The notes under the pieces were generated by a model that worked only from the letters and a program-made list of their open reading frames with translations, was not told where the DNA came from and did not search any database. Shown in pieces: positions 19,072 through 28,727 of a stretch of 60,334 nucleotides of DNA (within the stretch, counting starts at the first letter, position 1; each line of letters opens with the position of its first letter). The translations under genes and the position numbers were made by a program. The stretch lies in contig KN805425.1 in assembly GCA_000818945.1 (NCBI GenBank), positions 62,470-122,803 of the forward strand, written 5' to 3'. The DNA comes from Schizochytrium sp. CCTCC M209059 (Eukaryota > Sar > Bigyra > Thraustochytrida > Thraustochytriidae).

Positions 19072-19706
19072 GGTACGCTTTGTCTTGCCTTTTCTTGCGC
19101 TCTAGAGCAGAGACGCCTTGGAAACTCCAAAGTCTCCGCGTCCCCCCCCCCGGACCCTGCTCGTACGCTGGCGCGAGGAGCGTCACAGAGCGCTGTGCGA
19201 CGCGACAGCCTCCGCTCCCTCGCTCCACCTCCTCTCCCGGAGAAGCCAAGTCTCGTCCTGCCACGCCACGCCAACGCCAACGCCAACGCCAAGGCTAAAC
19301 CCCAAGCAAAACCCCAAGCCTAAAGCGAGGCAACAGGCTTTGCTTGCTGGCTCGCTGGCTGGCTAGGCGCTCCTCTCTCTCCTCTTGCTTGCTTACAAAC
19401 AAACCTCTTGCTTGCTAGCAAAACCTTTTACTTGCTTGCTTGCTTGCTTGCTTGCTCGCTCGCTCGCTTGCTTGCTCGCTTGCAAACCTCTGTCTCCGCA
19501 CGCGCGCGCGCGTAGGCTGCTGTCTTTCTGCGCGCGGCCGCCCGCCGGCCCCGGCCTGCGCGCGCGAGGGAGCGAGGGCGCAAGAACCCAACTCGGCGTC
19601 TGTCTGTCTGCCTGTCTGTCTGTCTGTCTGCCTGCCTTGTCTGCCTGTCGGGTGGCGGCGGCGAGTCGTGGTCGCGCGGTCGCGAGGCCCGTGGGACGAG
19701 AGCAGG
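19072..19706. other. Bidirectional promoter region with CCAACG, TTGC and TCTG arrays
   Basis: This separates makorin (minus) from the RbfA-domain gene (plus). Tandem CGCCAA units occur at about 19259-19292, (CTTG)n at 19431-19482 and (TCTG)n/(CCTG)n at 19598-19648. The plus frame is open from 19440 but encodes Cys/Leu/Arg repeats from the microsatellites, so it is considered 5' UTR. Confidence 0.6.
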
Positions 19707-21323
19707 ATGCGCGGGGCGTGGCGCGCGGCGGCGGCGGCGGCGACGGAGAGCTGGCAGGCAGGCGCGCGTCTGGAGCGGAGAAGACCGCTGGGCCTCGCCG
19801 GCGTCCGCGGCGCCAAGTACAAGCGAGTGAACCGGCAGGAGCAAATTGCGCAAAAGGTGCGGTATGAGAAACGCCAGAAACTCGTGCAGAATCGCGCGCT
19901 GGAGGCCGAGCAAGGCGCAGAAGAGGATGAGCTTCCCAAATACGTTGCCGACAAAATCAGGAAAAGTCAGCGCGGGCCCGGTAATGTGCGTCTGGGCCGC
20001 CAGGATCTGCGCATGGGCCTCACGGAGCTCGACCTTATGAACCTTGAGGACGCCGACGATACAATTGCGCCCCGCGTTAAAATGCACCATCGCGATCTTC
20101 TGCGTAAGGGCATCCCCAAGGCGCGCGGGGCTAGCCCGAGGTCGGTTACGCGACGCCAGCAGCGCGCTGAGACGCGCATCGAGCAGCATGTCCAGGAAGC
20201 CTTTGTGAACCGCGAGATTGGCTTGGTCAACGCGGTGACCTCGCGTCTTGTTGGCTTTGGCGCATTCTCCACGGTCGAGTGTGTGCGCGCCAAGATTTCT
20301 GGCGACATGCACAATGTGACCATCGTCTGGCGGCCGCCACTTCACCACGACCTCTCGCCGCTGGCACCCGAAGAGGTCGAGCTCGTGGCCGAGGCCATGC
20401 GCCGTTGCACGCCACAAATCCGCGCGATTGTAGCGAAACGCGTGCAGCATCATCGCGCTCCCCACGTCATGATTGAAATGGAAGAGTCGAGGCCTGGTCT
20501 TGATCCCGAAGAGCAGGTAGCGCTCAAGGCGATTCTCGCAAAGGAGCGCGCGTCCGTGGCCGCAAGCGTTCCAGACTTTAGGGACGAGGAGATGTCTTCT
20601 TTCGAGGAGTCAGCGTCAGGTACTGGTAATGCTCGGCAGCTGGAAGACACTGTTGGTGCGCTTTCGCCTTTGGAAGAGCGTCTCGTGGAGGTTGCAAGAA
20701 CTGCAAACCCGAGCATTAGCGACGCGGAACTTGCCGAAATTCTTCTCGATAGCCGCGTAGATGCCGCAGAGGCTATGCGTTCTCATGATAGTAGCGCCAA
20801 TAACTCCCCTTTGAAGGCGGCGGACGACAACGAAGTGCATGCATTGGCCCAAGCCATGCTAGAACCACTTTCGCGAGCTGAAGAAGCATTGTTGGAAGAG
20901 GCCATGGAAACCTATCCCGATATGGACGAGGCCGTGCTTCGCAAACTGCTGCTCGAGAGCCGAGAAGAAGTTTACGGTGAAAATGGGCTTCCCGATGGCC
21001 AACTTGGGGGACCGGATTCGGAGGCGGCCGAGAGGGAATGGCAGACATTTGATATCAGCCAGTTTGCTGCGGGTGATGACGATGATCGTGAGGACCTCAG
21101 GGCCTTGGACCCCAGCATTGTTCTTCCTAACGAGAGTGACCTTCCTCCCGAATTTCAAAGCATCATGCAAGAGCTGCGCTCCAGTCTTGGCGACATGGAC
21201 GAAGAGCTTGTGCAGGAGGTCTTGCGTGAGCTCCAAGAAGAAGCAGTCAAAAACGGACCGCCGTCCAAGGGTGGAGATGGTCGTAATAGCGGAACCGGAG
21301 TTGGCAACCCGTCCTCAAACTAG
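19707..21323 (+). CDS. RBFA: RbfA-domain protein, probably mitochondrial, with C-terminal CUE-like helical repeats
   Basis: Chosen start MRGAWRAAAAAATESW at 19707 gives 538 residues with an Arg/Ala-rich, acid-poor N-terminus typical of an organelle targeting peptide. Residues about 150-255 resemble ribosome-binding factor A: a helical start (RIEQHVQEAFVN), strands around FSTVECVRAKISGDMHNVTIVWRPP, then a helix with the terminal strand RAPHVMIEMEES. RbfA assists small-subunit rRNA maturation. The C-terminal half is acidic and unlike bacterial RbfA. It contains two related segments, about 325-365 (LEERLVEVARTANPSISDAE) and 385-425 (AEEALLEEAMETYPDMDEAV), and perhaps a third at 475-515, each resembling CUE/UBA three-helix units. 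RbfA homology is moderately sure; the CUE resemblance is weaker. Confidence 0.7.
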   Translation: MRGAWRAAAAAATESWQAGARLERRRPLGLAGVRGAKYKRVNRQEQIAQKVRYEKRQKLVQNRALEAEQGAEEDELPKYVADKIRKSQRGPGNVRLGRQDLRMGLTELDLMNLEDADDTIAPRVKMHHRDLLRKGIPKARGASPRSVTRRQQRAETRIEQHVQEAFVNREIGLVNAVTSRLVGFGAFSTVECVRAKISGDMHNVTIVWRPPLHHDLSPLAPEEVELVAEAMRRCTPQIRAIVAKRVQHHRAPHVMIEMEESRPGLDPEEQVALKAILAKERASVAASVPDFRDEEMSSFEESASGTGNARQLEDTVGALSPLEERLVEVARTANPSISDAELAEILLDSRVDAAEAMRSHDSSANNSPLKAADDNEVHALAQAMLEPLSRAEEALLEEAMETYPDMDEAVLRKLLLESREEVYGENGLPDGQLGGPDSEAAEREWQTFDISQFAAGDDDDREDLRALDPSIVLPNESDLPPEFQSIMQELRSSLGDMDEELVQEVLRELQEEAVKNGPPSKGGDGRNSGTGVGNPSSN

Positions 21324-21683
21324 CAAACCCTTGTCTGCGTATCTATCTTGAGGTCTATTTGTAACAAATTTACTAAACCATGCTTGCTTGATTATCAAGA
21401 TCGAATGGATACGTACTAGGCCTACTACATGAATGACAAGGCTTTTGCTTGTAAATATTCATTGATAATAAGTGCTAGTTGAGGCTGGCTGACGTGGAGG
21501 GACGACGGAGATTCCTCGACGGAGGCAATTTATTAAGGAGTGTCGGGCTTGACACCACTAACCCCCCCCCCCCCCCAAAAAAAAAAAATGCGACAACGAA
21601 GCGGAAGCGGAAACAAATAGATTATCTGGGCTCCTAGCACGCACAACGCGCGTGCGCGCGCCTACACGGGACGAAGGAAAAGG
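21324..21683. other. Intergenic region with C-run/A-run
   Basis: An AT-rich 3' flank of the RbfA gene is followed by the promoter of the farnesyltransferase gene. A poly-C run followed by poly-A lies at about 21563-21588. No gene is seen. Confidence 0.6.
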
Positions 21684-22676
21684 ATGCAACAGTACGACGA
21701 GGACGGAGAGGATGCGGGCGGATACTTTGGTGGCGCAGAGTGGGCAGATGTGACGCCGATTGACGCGCCGGAGGGCGACGAAGCCTGTGCCCAAATCAAC
21801 TACACGAACGAGTTTGCCGAGACTATGGGGTACTTTCGCGCGGTGCTGCGCGCGGACGAGCGCAGCAAACGCGCCCTCGCGCTCACAGCCCGTGTGATTG
21901 CAGGGAATGCAGCCAATTACACGGCGTGGTTTTTCCGCCGCGAATGTCTCAAGGCCCTCGGAGAGGACCTCAAGAAAGAGCTCGAGTTTGCCACCAACGC
22001 CGCCCTGCGATCGCCAAAGAACTATCAGATTTGGTACCATCGTCGCGCCGTTGTGGAAATGCTTGGCGATGGGTCCGACGAGCTCGAATTTACCGAGGAG
22101 ATTCTTATGGATGACTCGAAAAATTATCATGCTTGGTCGCATCGCCAGTTTGTCCTGCAGCGCTTTGGATTGTGGAATGGCGAGATCGCATTTGTAGAGA
22201 AACTTTTGCAAATGGATGTGCGCAACAATTCTGCCTGGAACCAGCGCTGGTTTGTTGTCAAGAACACCACTGGCTTTGATGACGCGGAAATTCGCGAAAG
22301 GGAGCTCACGTTTGCCTGGACGCAGGCCAAGCGAGCGCCCAACAATGAGAGCCCCTTCAACTATTTGCGCGGTATCATTCGCCTGCCCTCATTTGTCGAG
22401 GTCTCCTTGGTTCGCAACGAACTCGATGGTCTTTTGCATTCCGTAAAGGCGGGCTCAGAGGGCCATCCCAATAAGCAGAATCCGCCACCGCTTCTGGGCT
22501 TCGCCGTCGACTTTTACGGCGCAAATGGGGAACCGGGTCTTGCCACAGAGCTCTGCGACAGTCTGGCTGCCGAGCACGACCCGATTCGACGCAAATACTG
22601 GGCCTACCGGCGCGAGCAGCTCACACCAAACGCTGCGTCCGCAGAGGCTGCGCCCGTGCCGCCTTCCGCCCCTTGA
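21684..22676 (+). CDS. FNTA: Protein farnesyltransferase / geranylgeranyltransferase type I alpha subunit
   Basis: This 330-residue protein is about the length of the family. It has five prenyltransferase alpha (PPTA) repeats, visible as NYTAWFFRR (about 78), NYQIWYHRR (113), NYHAWSHRQ (147), NNSAWNQRW (182) and NESPFNYLRG (223). The alpha subunit pairs with a beta subunit to attach farnesyl or geranylgeranyl groups to CaaX cysteines in the cytosol. The acidic N-terminus (YDEDGEDAGG) and the WADVTPID block are typical. The ATG at 21684 is the first in frame. No intron. It lies on the same strand as the RbfA and DGAT2 genes without signs of co-transcription. Confidence 0.95.
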   Translation: MQQYDEDGEDAGGYFGGAEWADVTPIDAPEGDEACAQINYTNEFAETMGYFRAVLRADERSKRALALTARVIAGNAANYTAWFFRRECLKALGEDLKKELEFATNAALRSPKNYQIWYHRRAVVEMLGDGSDELEFTEEILMDDSKNYHAWSHRQFVLQRFGLWNGEIAFVEKLLQMDVRNNSAWNQRWFVVKNTTGFDDAEIRERELTFAWTQAKRAPNNESPFNYLRGIIRLPSFVEVSLVRNELDGLLHSVKAGSEGHPNKQNPPPLLGFAVDFYGANGEPGLATELCDSLAAEHDPIRRKYWAYRREQLTPNAASAEAAPVPPSAP

Positions 22677-24022
22677 ATAAGCAAGCACAACAATTTTGAA
22701 GTGTATACCACATTGATGAACGGATGAAGCCATCTTCATCCCCGCTTGCGAGGCTGTTGTTCTGTTTGGACAGACATGTCAGGAAGGAAGAAATTCCAAT
22801 GAAAATTATTGGGACGTCACCAATCAACTACGACAAGGCTAGCGAGCTATCACAACAAGGCTAGCGAGCTAGACTGCTACGATTGAGAATATACAGAAGA
22901 AGCCCACCTCGCCAGCGCTTAGAAATGAAAAAAAGGCTTGGACAGAATCCTGCCTCGACATAAGGCTCGCTATCTTATTTTCTGACGCATCTTGTCTACA
23001 ACCAGCCTTCCACCTCCCTCCTGCGCGTGCTTACGTAATATGGAAAAGTTGGTGAGCGTTTAGCTGACGTGGCGCTCGCAGCCTACGGCATCGCCTGAGC
23101 GTTTCTCGAAGTCAATGACCCCACTGTAAGCAAAAGACTGGCCATGGCTGCGACAAGCAGAGCAGCTGGCAGTCGTGTGGCATGTGAGACTGGCTGCCGC
23201 AGCTCGCCTATGAAGATTTTCGCAGGTTTCGGAGGGGTCTGCAAACTCAGCGCACGAGCGAGCGAGCGAAAGAAAGAAAGAGCGAAGGAAGAGTGAATTA
23301 TAGATATACGTATACGTACGTACTATGTTCTCTCTCTACGTAGAAGAGCAAAACAGGTCGAGCAGGAGCAGAACCGAGCGAGCCCAGCAGAGCACTACAG
23401 TCGGTGCCTCTGCAACCCGCTGCAGCGCCAGCGCCAGCGCCAGCGGAGAGAGCTCTTCGGGCGCCTTCGTCCTGGAACGCACGTGTGACAGAGCGATTGA
23501 CGTCCAACTGTGAGGCCAAGCTGACTGACCAGCGAGCGCTCACAGGCTCCCTCCCTCCCTCCTTGCCTCCTGGTCAGGCAGGCAGGCAAACAGGCAGACA
23601 GACCTACGTGTGACAGACACCACACGACGGGGCAGGCAGGCGATGCAGGCTTCCTCGTCCTCGCTCGATCGACGCGGCGCTCTCCGCGCGGCCTTCCTGC
23701 CCAGGCGCAGCCCAGACGCCTCAGGCGCGCGAGCCAGAGGAGGGAGGGAGGGAAAGAGGGAGGGAAAGAGGGAGGGAGGAGCGGCCGCGCAGACCGCCGC
23801 CGTCGACGCGACCGCCGGCTCGGCGCGCTTGGCCGGGGCCGCGCGCGTCAGCCTCAGCCCGGCGCAGGCAGAGCAAGCAAGCAGACGCCGAACCGTCTCG
23901 GCGAAGAAAGGAAGACGCAGGCAGGCGCGAGCAGGCAGACCCGAATCTCCGGCGGCGCGGGCAGCGCTCGGGCAGCGTAGCGAAGCAGCAGCAGCGGCGG
24001 CGGCGGCGGCGGCGGCGGCGCG
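22677..24022. other. Long 5' region of the DGAT2-type gene
   Basis: No supported gene is seen. Just past the farnesyltransferase gene there are two copies of ACAAGGCTAGCGAGCTA (about 22832-22871). A TATA-like ATTATAGATATACGTATACG lies at about 23295-23315. GCGCCA repeats occur near 23425-23442, GGGAGGGAAAGA repeats at about 23740-23780, and a GCG run at 23994-24021 ends at the ATG. An Arg/Ala-rich frame at 23610-24029 has no ATG start and looks like repeat translation. Confidence 0.55.
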
Positions 24023-26833
24023 ATGCTAGCGCGCAAGGTGGGCAGCCTGCTACGGCACTGGCCGCGCTGGTCGCTGCTGCTGGTCCTGGGACGCCACTTC
24101 GACGTGGTCGAGGAGTTCTGCCGTTGCGAGTCCGAGTTCCCGCGCAAACGCGCGCGCAGCGCCGCGGCCAGCGAGGAGGATGTCTTTGAGTTCAGGCGCG
24201 CGGCGCGGGCCGGCATGCGCGAGATTCCGGGCGGACGAGTCGACGTTGTCCTCGTCCTTCTGTGTCTCTCCGTCGCTCTCCTGCTTGTGCGCCACTTTGC
24301 CACGCCCGTCATGGTCGACCGCTTTCTGGGCACCGGCATCGCCCTTAGCGCGCTCGGCATCGTTGTGGGATTCCTTTTCGGGGTCACGGGCATCCAGGAG
24401 GAAACTCGGCTGTCCCAAGTCGCGCAGCAACGCCAAAACGCTGACGCGCGCAAAGACCAACCTTCGTCGGCGCGCAGCGTGCTCCTCACTGCGCTACAAA
24501 ATGCAGTCTTGCTCGGCTGCTTCATCGTGTCGACTGCGCCCTTCACGCTGCCGTGGTTGCTCGCCTACTTTTTCCCCTTTGAGTTGCTCTGCTTTGTAGT
24601 ATTCTTCACCATCATTCTCGAAGTAGGGAGCCAAGTCTCGGCCCTCTGCCACGCCCCGCCTGGCGCCGATTACCACCAGGACCAAATTCTGGAAGGGGAC
24701 GGGACCGCTCAAGAAGAGATGAGCATTGACAGCTCGTCGGTGAGCAAAGATACCTCTTCCCGTGAATTTGAAGACAGAATTGATCAGGCTGGAAAGGATG
24801 AGAAGCGCCGCAAGTACCTCAAAACCTACCTTTTGTCGGACAGCGGACGGGAGTGGTGCGGCGCTTTCATTGCGCTAGAGTGCGGCGTCATTGGCTTTGC
24901 TTCACTTCTCTCCTTTGCGTGGGAGCTTCTCCTCGTCTGGAATCTGAGCTCGTCGGCCACAGATGAGCTCGGCTCAACGCGCCACCATCACATTCTCCAG
25001 AGCAAGACCAAGCACTTTGCCGGACTTGACTGGCAAATGAGCTATGTAATTGTCATGTGTGGCGTGGGTTCCACGTCGGCCTTTTTGCAAGCCTTTTGGC
25101 TCACATATGCCGCAGGAGGGCGCTGGCTTCACTTTGCGAATGGCTGGGCATTCTTCCAGCCCTTGCGCGGCGGCTCGACTTTTGTCTTTCTCCAAGTCGT
25201 CGCATGGAGTCTCTATGGCGTCTGTCTCTCACTGTCCGTCGAGCGTCTTGCGCCCGTCATCCTCGGAGCTCTGTCCTCTGCCTTCGGCATGCAGCTGTCC
25301 TCCGACCTCATTGCTTTTGCATCAAGCGTACTGTGGGTACAAGGCTCCCTTGCGCGCTTTGTTGGGGCCACCAGACTGCTCCCGGGCGCAGTGGGTGCTC
25401 TCTATGTCTTTGCAGAGATTGTTATGGTTCTCTCGCTCAGTCAATTCAAGCGCTTCGAGCGTGATGAGGGACTTGTGCGCGAGGTAGTGACCACGAAGCA
25501 CCGCGGGGCTCGCGTCCAGAGTCTTGTCAGAGAGCGCGAAGCGGAAGAAGGCCACTTTCTGTCCGGGTTGAGGGACATCATGCGAACAGCTTTCATGGCG
25601 TGCTTGGCCGTCTGTAGCGTAGAGCCCCACATTATCCTTTCGGGCGTCTCTGTGTGTTTCTTTCACTTGTTTGGCGATGGCGCTACGTCAATTTACGCGG
25701 TGTGCACGTGCGGCGCCATTTATCTCACAACCTATCTGGGAAATCCGAGCATCAGAGGCACACGGCGCTTGGATCCCGGATCATTCCTTTTTCGCATTGT
25801 TGAAGACCATTTCAGCCTCTCGATGGTGCGCACGTCTGAAGAGCCTTGGGACCCGGAGCAGGAGTACATTTGTGGCTATCACCCTCACGGCCTCGTGCCC
25901 TTGGGCGCCGCTTACATGAAAATGACCCCACAATGGTCGGAGCTCCTCCCCAATATTGTGCCCTTTACTCTCAGCGCAAGCATTACGCATCAAGTACCCA
26001 TTTTGCGTGACTTTGTACAGCTAAGTGGAGGTCTCGAGGTGAGCAAAAAGGGAATCTGGGCAGGTCTTAACCGTTTTCGAAGCGTCGTGCTTGTGCCGGG
26101 AGGCCAGCACGAAATGCTCTTGGCGCCCTCGCGAGATCTCGAGGGCGTTGAGGAGCCCATTAGCACGAAACACAAGGGTTTCGTGCGCATCGCCTTTCGC
26201 CGTGCTGCGCGCCAACCCGACCGTAAGTTGTACTTGGTTCCTATTTTTGCTTTTGGTGACCGTCGCGCGCTACGGAATTTGCCCATCATCCCGAAGCGGG
26301 TCCAGCGCTGGTTCGTTCGCCGTATGCGAACGAATCCTGCAATGTTCCCCGTCGGCCGGTTCTCTCTCCCCTGCATTCCAGATCGCGGCCCCGTCACGAT
26401 CGTTTTGGGGGATCCAATCGAGGTCCCCGTGCTCAAGGGCGGCGAGCGTGCTGTGCCAACAGAGGAGCAGGTGGATCTCTTCCACCGTAGGTATTACTCT
26501 CGACTCAAGGACATTTTTGACGAACACAAAGGCGTTCACGGCAATCAGTACGAGACGGCAAAGATGGTCTTTGTGCCGGAGCTGGAAACTGTTTCCGAGA
26601 CAAGCTTTGAAGCGCAGTGGGCCAAGGTCGCTCACGATCACGACGATGAAGAGGAAGAAGATGCACTCGACTTTGAACGTGAAATCGACGAATCCATTTA
26701 CGTTTGGCCTTGGCGAGAGCAGATTCTCGTCGTCTTCATTGTCATCTTCACCAGTTTTGGCCCAATTGCCGCCCTCTCCATTCTTTCTTCGGAAGCTACC
26801 CCTTATCCCAACATCACACTCCCCACCTTTTAG
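24023..26833 (+). CDS. DGAT2-family acyltransferase with large polytopic N-terminal extension
   Basis: This 936-residue protein has its catalytic LPLAT/DGAT2 domain at about 580-850. The domain shows the hallmark YHPHG (about 618-622), the FTLSASI/HQVPILRDF region, GGQHEM (about 692) where the family usually has a GGxxE motif, and the PIFAFGD strand. DGAT2 enzymes make triacylglycerol from diacylglycerol and acyl-CoA at the ER and lipid droplets; related family members use other acceptors. DGAT2 proteins are usually about 350-400 residues. Here roughly 580 residues with about ten hydrophobic segments precede the domain (for example about 74-93, 100-122, 151-200, 285-310, 335-360). A further transmembrane helix lies near 898-920. 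The N-terminal part resembles nothing I can name. The ATG at 24023 directly follows a GCG run. The exact acyl acceptor cannot be predicted. Confidence 0.87.
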   Translation: MLARKVGSLLRHWPRWSLLLVLGRHFDVVEEFCRCESEFPRKRARSAAASEEDVFEFRRAARAGMREIPGGRVDVVLVLLCLSVALLLVRHFATPVMVDRFLGTGIALSALGIVVGFLFGVTGIQEETRLSQVAQQRQNADARKDQPSSARSVLLTALQNAVLLGCFIVSTAPFTLPWLLAYFFPFELLCFVVFFTIILEVGSQVSALCHAPPGADYHQDQILEGDGTAQEEMSIDSSSVSKDTSSREFEDRIDQAGKDEKRRKYLKTYLLSDSGREWCGAFIALECGVIGFASLLSFAWELLLVWNLSSSATDELGSTRHHHILQSKTKHFAGLDWQMSYVIVMCGVGSTSAFLQAFWLTYAAGGRWLHFANGWAFFQPLRGGSTFVFLQVVAWSLYGVCLSLSVERLAPVILGALSSAFGMQLSSDLIAFASSVLWVQGSLARFVGATRLLPGAVGALYVFAEIVMVLSLSQFKRFERDEGLVREVVTTKHRGARVQSLVREREAEEGHFLSGLRDIMRTAFMACLAVCSVEPHIILSGVSVCFFHLFGDGATSIYAVCTCGAIYLTTYLGNPSIRGTRRLDPGSFLFRIVEDHFSLSMVRTSEEPWDPEQEYICGYHPHGLVPLGAAYMKMTPQWSELLPNIVPFTLSASITHQVPILRDFVQLSGGLEVSKKGIWAGLNRFRSVVLVPGGQHEMLLAPSRDLEGVEEPISTKHKGFVRIAFRRAARQPDRKLYLVPIFAFGDRRALRNLPIIPKRVQRWFVRRMRTNPAMFPVGRFSLPCIPDRGPVTIVLGDPIEVPVLKGGERAVPTEEQVDLFHRRYYSRLKDIFDEHKGVHGNQYETAKMVFVPELETVSETSFEAQWAKVAHDHDDEEEEDALDFEREIDESIYVWPWREQILVVFIVIFTSFGPIAALSILSSEATPYPNITLPTF

Positions 26834-27131
26834 AAATCCGACCTGACCGAACCAAACCGTACATACGAAAGATTAATTTGTAAAAACAAAAACTGGCAAT
26901 AACGGTAATAATACAATACATGCGTAGTCATGGAGCCCTCAATATACATGCTCCTTCAGCGCCGAATGGTCTCACCTGGCGACTTTCTGCTTTCTTTTTG
27001 TAAAACATCCAGAAAATAAAGAGGCAGTGCGCTTGCCACATCCATCACGTCTTCCCTGCCATTCTTTTGATTTCACCAAAGCGAGGAGGGGCAATAGCGG
27101 GGCGCCCCCCCCCGGCGTAACGAACGAGATC

Positions 27132-28183
27132 TTAGTGCATCTTTCGACGCTTTGTGTTTTGCGAGAGCGAGCAATGCGTCAGCTTTTGCACCAAAATTCG
27201 TTGTTGCGCCTGATGCTGGATTTGCTGCTGAAGTTGTTGTTGTTGTTGCTGTTGCTGTTGCCGTTGTTGTTGCTGTTGTTGTTGCCGGTGTTGCGATTGC
27301 TGGTGCTGTTGTTGCTGAGGCTGGTTCTGAAGCTGTTGTTGCTGCTGTTGTCGTTTCGCGTGATGCTCGCCCTGTTGGTCGTGATGCTGCTCTCGAAGCA
27401 TCTGATCTCCATTGTAAGGCTGCTGTCGAGAACGAGACGAGTGCGGGGAATCGCCCAGATCATTCCGAGGTTCACGGGATGAGCGATGCGAGTCTTGAAA
27501 AATGAAGCGTCGTTTCGCGAGGCCGTGCGCTTCGTGCAAGTGAGCAGCGGGCGAAAGGGACCGCCGCTTGGATCGCAAGACAGACGTACAGGCACCTTGG
27601 TCACCGCTCGCTTTGACGAGACTTGACTTGTCATGGTTCACCCGCTGCAGGAAAAGCACAGGCGCGCTGCGCAAGAGTTCTGCGGCTTCGAGGTTGACAA
27701 CATGCTCCAAATTAGGCTCCACAAAGAGTAGAACCAAACCCAAAACCACAATTTGCAGGGTACACACCGGCGACCAGTCTCTTTCCAACATGGGAAAGGC
27801 AACTGCGCCGGTCTCGGGATTTACATTGGGGTGAAAGAGCGGCGAGAGCGACTCGATGCGGGGCGGTTTGAACGGGTATGCCTCGGGGAGACAAATGCGA
27901 AAGCTCCAGGGAGTTCCCCCGTATGCACCGTCTGTGGGGCGAACGCTGCACATGAGCGCCTTGTGGACATCAGGGGCGCGCCCCACGAAAGGGGGCTCAA
28001 GCATGCGAAATGAGACGTGAGCGTGTGGCATAAAGTACGGCGTCCGTGCGGCCATGAGATCGGCGACGTCTTTGTCAAAGCGATGCTTGGCAAAACTGGC
28101 TTCGAGCTGCCTCGGCCTCGCGTGGACTGTCGAGGCATCTTGGGTGCCGATGCTGGCGTTCGAGGAAATCTGAGCATCCGCAC

Positions 28184-28242
<59 letters not shown>

Positions 28243-28727
28243 GCCATGATGTTGCGGCGAGTTAAGCCCCCGCAATGGGGACCGCCACCACTGCCGCCAC
28301 TGCCGCCGCCGCCGATGGCGTCTTCAACGTCGCTGGTGACTTCCATGTTTTCGTCGCCGTCGTCGTCGCTGCAGTCTGAGCTCTTGCCGTGTCTCATGGC
28401 CTTGCCGGGCTTCTGCAAAATGTCGCCGCCATCGCCACCGTCGCGAGCTGCGTTGTTGGGGTCACGCACGAAGAACGGAGAGCCTCCGGGCGGCGGCACC
28501 AGCCGGTCTTGGCGAGCGCAGCGGCTTGTGCTAAGCGCCCACCTCGGCGAGGACACGCCGCAACCGCTGCCGCCGCCGCTGCCGCCGACGCCGCCTCTGC
28601 TGCCTCCTCTGCTGGCAGAGCTACGCCCGGGGCCAAGCCCCCCGCTGCCGCCGTTGGCGCCCGCGCCCGCGCCTGCGCTCAGGCCTGCGAGCGGGCTCCG
28701 CAGGCCCCTGTCGAGGCCCGAGTCCAT
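27132..28727 (-). CDS. UBC12-like E2 variant lacking the catalytic cysteine, polyglutamine-rich
   Basis: From MDSGLDRG at 28727 the protein has 531 residues. Residues about 214-365 form a ubiquitin-conjugating fold (PWSFRICLPEAYPFKPPRI, then the HPN motif, DWSPVCTL, and VEPNLEHVVNLEAAELL). The terminal part most resembles NEDD8-conjugating UBC12. At the catalytic position the E2 pattern V-C-L-x-x-L is V-A-F-P-M-L (about residue 309), so the active cysteine is alanine, as in a UEV-type pseudo-E2. A long Gln run (CTG/CAG repeat at about 28183-28243) precedes the fold, and a second Gln/His-rich tail fills the last 100 residues. The frame is open further upstream to an ATG at 29198, but that part translates a TGAC microsatellite and poly-Cys/Ala and is probably 5' UTR. 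Confidence 0.8.

Noticed and set aside
23610..24029. Arg/Ala-rich frame before the DGAT2 gene
   Set aside because: No ATG start, translates GGGAGGGAAAGA and GCG repeats, overlaps the DGAT2 start.
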